DNA of 25,732 bases from DALYLB01 sp046154695. GTDB taxonomy: Bacteria; Acidobacteriota; Blastocatellia; RBC074. Numbering within the stretch: the first letter of the stretch is position 1; the number at the start of each line of letters is the position of its first letter. Positions 22,691 through 25,732 of this stretch are shown piece by piece. Under the pieces are notes generated by a model. The model had not been told where the DNA came from, searched no databases, and worked only from the letters and a program-made list of their open reading frames with translations. Made by a program: the position numbers and the translations under genes. The stretch lies in contig JBJXFI010000386.1 in assembly GCA_046154695.1 (NCBI GenBank), positions 1 to 25,732 of the forward strand, given 5' to 3'.

Positions 22691-24379
22691 ATGAGTGATT
22701 CGAACAAGCGGAGAGAAGGCCTGGCGGAGAGACCGGCAATTGCGCGCCCGATACTGGCGCTTCTGGGGGTATTTGTATTGTCGGCCTGGCTGGCGGCGCC
22801 CGGACTGGCGCAGCATGAGGCCGTCGCGTCCGCGAGCGAGGAGAGCGAAAAACGGCAGCGGGAGCATGAGGCATTGATTCGATCGGTCCGGAAGGCGCTG
22901 CGCCGGCGCCTGAGCGATGCGGAGCTGCCGCAGTTTCTTCGGGAATCTCCGGCGGAAGAAGTCTCGATGCCGATCGATCCGCAGAGCGGGCGCAATCCGC
23001 AACCCGCGCAGCAGGCCGCGCCTGCGCAGAAGCGATCGCAGCCGCTGACGCTCGAAGAGCTGATCAACTTCGTCGATCTGTATCATCCGAAGATTCGCGG
23101 TCTGGACACCGAACGCCGCATCGCCTCCGCCAAGCGGCTGGAAAAGCAGGGCGCCTTCGATCCGGTCATCCACACCGGCGCCGACTGGCTTCGCTTCAAT
23201 ACCGAATTCGACGGCCTCACGCGGCGGGGCAAGGTCGCCACGATGAACCTGGCCGACGCCGGCGTCGAGATGCTGACGCGCTACGGCATCAAGATCGCCG
23301 CGGGCGCGCGATACAACCTCGGCAAGGTCAAAGCGCCACTCTCGCCCACCGGCGACGGCGGCGAGTATTTCCTTGAATTCAAGATCCCGTTCTTTCGCGG
23401 CGCGCGCATCAATGAGAAAGTGGCCGCTGAGCGGCAGGCGTTTCTGGGCGAGCCGCTCGCCGAGGCTGAATTCAGGCTTTCGCGGCTCGACCTGATTCTC
23501 AAGGCCGCGAACAATTATTGGGATTGGGTGGCGTCGAAGCAGAAGCTGGACGTCGCGCGGCAACTGCTTGACCTGGCGCGATTCCGCGCGGGCGCCGTTC
23601 GCGACCGGGTGGCGGCCGGCGACTTGCCCCAGATCGATTCGGTCGAGGCCGACCTCGAAGTTCAGCGGCGCCAGGGAGCCATCGTCAAGGCCGATCGCGA
23701 TCTGCAAAAGGCCGCGTTCAAACTCTCGCTCTTTCTCTGGTCGCCCAACGGGCTGCCTTCACCGATCCCCGAGGAGGGCAACGTCCCCGCGACGATTCCT
23801 CCCCCGGTGGGCTTCACGGACGATCAATCGACCGCAGGACAGCGGCTCGCCCTCGAACGCCGGCCGGAATTGAAAATGGTCTCGCTCGGCCGCGAGATTA
23901 CCCGCATCGATCTCGATCTGGCCCGCAACCAGCGCCTGCCCGCGATCGATCTCGCTTTCAGCCCCGGACGCGATGCCGGCTTCGGCGGCATCGGCAATAC
24001 TTTCAAAGCGGGGCTCAATCTCTCGCTTCCGCTGCGGCAACGCACCGCCGATGGACGCATCGACGCCTCCCTTCTCAAATTCGAAAAACTCGGCTTCGAC
24101 CTTGTCAACGAACGCCAGCGCATCACCATCGAGGTCCTCGACGCCGTCTCCGCGATCAATACCGCTTTTGAGCGCTATCGCGTCGCCGAACAGGAGGTCG
24201 AACTCGCGCAGCGGCTCGAAGAAGGAGAGCGCGTTCGCTTCACCCTCGGCGATAGCACCCTCTTCCTCGTCAATCAACGCGAACGCGCCACCGCCGAAGC
24301 CCGCGTCCGCCTGATCGAAATTCACGCCGAATACGAACAGGCCGTCGCCGCCTTCCGCGCCGCTACCGTCTCGTATTGA
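22691..24379 (+). CDS. TolC-family outer-membrane channel protein
   Basis: The 562-residue protein has a signal peptide (about 17-38, ending GLAQHE) and an N-terminal linker rich in Arg, Glu and Pro (40-115). Two outer-membrane-efflux (OEP) repeats of long helices and beta segments follow, including SLEFKIP-like barrel strands (YFLEFKIPFFRGARINE), the helix AANNYWDWVASKQKLDVARQLL and the closing EGERVRFTLGDSTLFLVNQRERATAEA typical of TolC-like proteins. It should form the trimeric exit duct for the ABC exporter and adaptor encoded upstream. The N-terminal extension before the first OEP repeat is longer than in classic TolC. Confidence 0.92.
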   Translation: MSDSNKRREGLAERPAIARPILALLGVFVLSAWLAAPGLAQHEAVASASEESEKRQREHEALIRSVRKALRRRLSDAELPQFLRESPAEEVSMPIDPQSGRNPQPAQQAAPAQKRSQPLTLEELINFVDLYHPKIRGLDTERRIASAKRLEKQGAFDPVIHTGADWLRFNTEFDGLTRRGKVATMNLADAGVEMLTRYGIKIAAGARYNLGKVKAPLSPTGDGGEYFLEFKIPFFRGARINEKVAAERQAFLGEPLAEAEFRLSRLDLILKAANNYWDWVASKQKLDVARQLLDLARFRAGAVRDRVAAGDLPQIDSVEADLEVQRRQGAIVKADRDLQKAAFKLSLFLWSPNGLPSPIPEEGNVPATIPPPVGFTDDQSTAGQRLALERRPELKMVSLGREITRIDLDLARNQRLPAIDLAFSPGRDAGFGGIGNTFKAGLNLSLPLRQRTADGRIDASLLKFEKLGFDLVNERQRITIEVLDAVSAINTAFERYRVAEQEVELAQRLEEGERVRFTLGDSTLFLVNQRERATAEARVRLIEIHAEYEQAVAAFRAATVSY

Positions 24380-24480
24380 CCCGTCAGGGCATGTCCGGTA
24401 AAACCACTACAGTCTATGAGAAGCGGGCATTTGGAGGGTGAAAAAATCCTCCTGGCCCTAGTCAAACCGCCTGGAATATG

Positions 24481-24489
24481 TGATATAAT
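24481..24489 (+). promoter_or_regulatory. Extended -10 promoter element
   Basis: TGATATAAT is a perfect TGN-TATAAT extended -10. No good -35 hexamer lies 16-18 bases upstream (GTCAAA region), which extended -10 promoters can tolerate. Transcription would start near 24496. Confidence 0.45.
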
Positions 24490-24495
24490 CTTGGG

Positions 24496-24573
24496 TAATT
24501 GGCAGCGGAAAATATCCTAATGGCTGAGGACGCTGCTGAACTGGAGGGACGAAAGTCCCTCCTTAATTTTTTT
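24496..24573 (+). ncRNA. Candidate small RNA
   Basis: Between the extended -10 element and the intrinsic terminator lie about 78 bases without a start codon and ribosome site pair. They can fold into two hairpins: GGCAGCG (24501-24507) with CGCTGCT (24531-24537), enclosing TCCT/AGGA, and then the terminator stem. A promoter, a structured body and a U-tract terminator at this spacing are the usual layout of a small RNA gene. It matches no RNA family I recognise. It could instead be only the 3' end of the exporter transcript or part of a repeat. Confidence 0.35.
24543..24573 (+). terminator. Rho-independent terminator
   Basis: GGAGGGAC-GAAA-GTCCCTCC is a perfect 8-bp stem with a GNRA loop, followed by TTAATTTTTTT. 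It terminates plus-strand transcripts: the candidate small RNA and any read-through from the exporter operon ending at 24379. The minus strand has no T-tract after the stem, so it is not bidirectional. Confidence 0.85.
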
Positions 24574-24749
24574 GGGCCTCGCCAAATTCGCATGCCAAAT
24601 TGACTCCTTCAGGAGTTGGCCACCGCCAATCGATCTCAATTTCCGAGTAATTCCTCCAACGGAACAGCCGGAAATAACGGAACAAACGGAGCCCTGGATT
24701 GTTTGGTTTCGTCTGCGCGCGCGGATTCGTTCCGGGGGGCCGCCGTGTC

Positions 24750-25667
24750 TTATTTGCCCCGCTTTCCGCCATAGATACATTTCGTATTGTCGGCTTTGAC
24801 GAAGTAGGACTTGTAGTTCGTGGCCTTCGGATCGGCGCAGCCAGCGAGTTCGAGCAGTTCGAGCTTGCGGAATTCGATGGGATGGCTTTCGGACTGGAGA
24901 GAGATAAAGCCTTCGCCAAGAAGCGTTCCATCCCGCTTGACAGCCGGGTCGTGGCCGCTCACGTTCCCGCCGCCGATCTGGGGCTTCTCATAGGAGAGAA
25001 CGGCCTGCCCGTCGATCATATGTTTGATCTGTTTGTCGCCGTCGACGAGGACTTCCACGCGGACCCATTGGTCGCCATCATAGGTCTTCGACGCGGAGTT
25101 GAGGCAGTGGGTGGTGAAGAGTTTGCCGTTCATCTCGACATTCGTTCCCGGGGTGCACAGGTTGGCGGTCGTGCGGAGGCCTTTGCCGAGGCCGCCGAGC
25201 AACTGGACCTCGATCGAGATCGGGAAATCCTGGTTCTTTCCCATGCTCTCCGGCGACTGGCAGTGGACCATGATGCCGCTGTTGCGCGTCGCCCATCCGG
25301 GGCCGCCGGGGCATTGATCGCCGACGAATCGATACTCCACCGCGATCAGATAATGAGAGAATTTTCGGCGATGGAAGATGTGGCCGAAGCGGTCATTGTA
25401 CTTGTCGTATTTCTCGTACCCGACCTTCATCATCCCGTTCTCGACCCGGAACGTATTGCCGAAATTGTCGTTCAACTCGTAGCCGTTGATCTTCACGGCC
25501 CAGTCTTTCAGATCCTTCCCGTTGAAAAGCTGGATCCACTCCCTCTTGTCGGGATCGTTCTTTGTTTTTTGCGCGGCGGCCATCGGAGCGAGCGACAAGA
25601 GCGCCGCGAGCACGGCGGCGGCGGCGATGGCGCGCGTGGGGGAAGCGGGAAACGGACATCGATTCAT
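24750..25667 (-). CDS. Secreted DUF1080 (3-keto-disaccharide hydrolase-like) protein
   Basis: The 305-residue protein has a signal peptide (1-32, ending PMAAAQK) and a concanavalin-like DUF1080 domain: WIQLFNGKDLKDWAVK, FRVENGMMKV, SHYLIAVEYRFVGDQ, NSGIMVHCQSPE, IEVQLLGG, and IEFRKLELLEL at the end. DUF1080 proteins are exported glycan-active proteins; some cleave 3-keto-glucosides. The C-terminus carries GCADPKATNYKSYFVKADNTKCIYG, a two-Cys motif also seen in other exported proteins of environmental bacteria. AAGGAG lies five bases before the ATG. The gene is convergent with the exporter operon and appears to be monocistronic within the window. The substrate is not known. Confidence 0.9.
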   Translation of the reverse strand: MNRCPFPASPTRAIAAAAVLAALLSLAPMAAAQKTKNDPDKREWIQLFNGKDLKDWAVKINGYELNDNFGNTFRVENGMMKVGYEKYDKYNDRFGHIFHRRKFSHYLIAVEYRFVGDQCPGGPGWATRNSGIMVHCQSPESMGKNQDFPISIEVQLLGGLGKGLRTTANLCTPGTNVEMNGKLFTTHCLNSASKTYDGDQWVRVEVLVDGDKQIKHMIDGQAVLSYEKPQIGGGNVSGHDPAVKRDGTLLGEGFISLQSESHPIEFRKLELLELAGCADPKATNYKSYFVKADNTKCIYGGKRGK

Positions 25668-25732
25668 GAAATCTCCTTAGGAAAAGTGGCACAAGCTGTC
25701 CACCTAATTTTTGCGCAAATAGAGCGACAAAT

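Larger units (their letters stand above)
24380..24749. other. Intergenic region with promoter, candidate RNA and terminator
   Basis: This interval separates the convergent TolC-like and DUF1080 genes. It contains a weak hairpin (GGAGG 24433-24437 with CCTCC 24448-24452), an extended -10 element (24481-24489), a short structured segment ending in an intrinsic terminator (24543-24573), and a further hairpin ACTCCT-TC-AGGAGT (24603-24616) within a larger GCCAA/TTGGC pairing. The last resembles the R2 style of repeat. No convincing protein-coding gene is present. Confidence 0.6.

Overview
The window is a GC-rich, gene-dense bacterial chromosome segment. Nothing in it is plasmid- or phage-like. 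I see no ribosomal or marker gene, so the phylum cannot be fixed. The gene content (a DUF1080 secreted protein with a C-terminal Cys/Asn-Tyr motif, MoxR-DUF58-VWA membrane clusters, sigma-54 two-component control, structured intergenic repeats) suggests a Gram-negative lineage of the Planctomycetes/Verrucomicrobia/Hydrogenedentes/Sumerlaea kind; this is inference. A TolC-type outer-membrane protein and several signal peptides indicate a double membrane.

Layout. (1) 1-93: the start of a minus-strand membrane protein running off the left edge. (2) 94-2067: a regulatory interval with a consensus sigma-54 promoter (424-439) and an upstream palindrome, ahead of a fusion of a stress-protein-17M-like domain to a DUF2156 (lysyl-PG-synthetase-like) domain. 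(3) 2230-4831: a secreted metallophosphoesterase, a small exported protein with two PepSY-like repeats, and a PLP-dependent threonine/serine dehydratase. (4) 4842-5116: a palindrome-rich repeat. (5) 5141-14583: a tightly coupled seven-gene operon encoding an unknown two-TM helical protein, a MoxR AAA+ ATPase, an exported membrane protein with a GATase-like region, an ABC ATPase, an ABC-2 type permease, a DUF58 protein and a BatA-like VWA membrane protein. (6) 14510-14900: the same repeat family again, with the main element inverted relative to the first copy, so the operon is bracketed by inverted repeats. (7) 14914-15993: agmatine deiminase. (8) 16097-19252: a second sigma-54 promoter, a HAMP histidine kinase and an NtrC-family activator. 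(9) 19416-24379: an ABC exporter, an HlyD-like adaptor and a TolC-like outer-membrane protein, forming a three-part export machine. (10) 24380-24749: an intergenic stretch with an extended -10 promoter, a short structured candidate RNA and a strong intrinsic terminator. (11) 24750-25667, minus strand: a secreted DUF1080 protein.

How the parts may work together. The MoxR, DUF58 and VWA proteins are probably an envelope-associated chaperone-like assembly, and here they share one transcription unit with an ABC-2 transporter. The histidine kinase and the sigma-54 activator are one signalling pair, preceded by a sigma-54 promoter that may make them autoregulated. They lie directly upstream of the tripartite exporter, which is a plausible but unproven target. 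The less expected features are the inverted repeat pair around the MoxR operon, the repeat units that have become the C-terminal codons of two membrane proteins, the two sigma-54 promoters, the unusual first position of the activator's GAFTGA loop, and the candidate small RNA.
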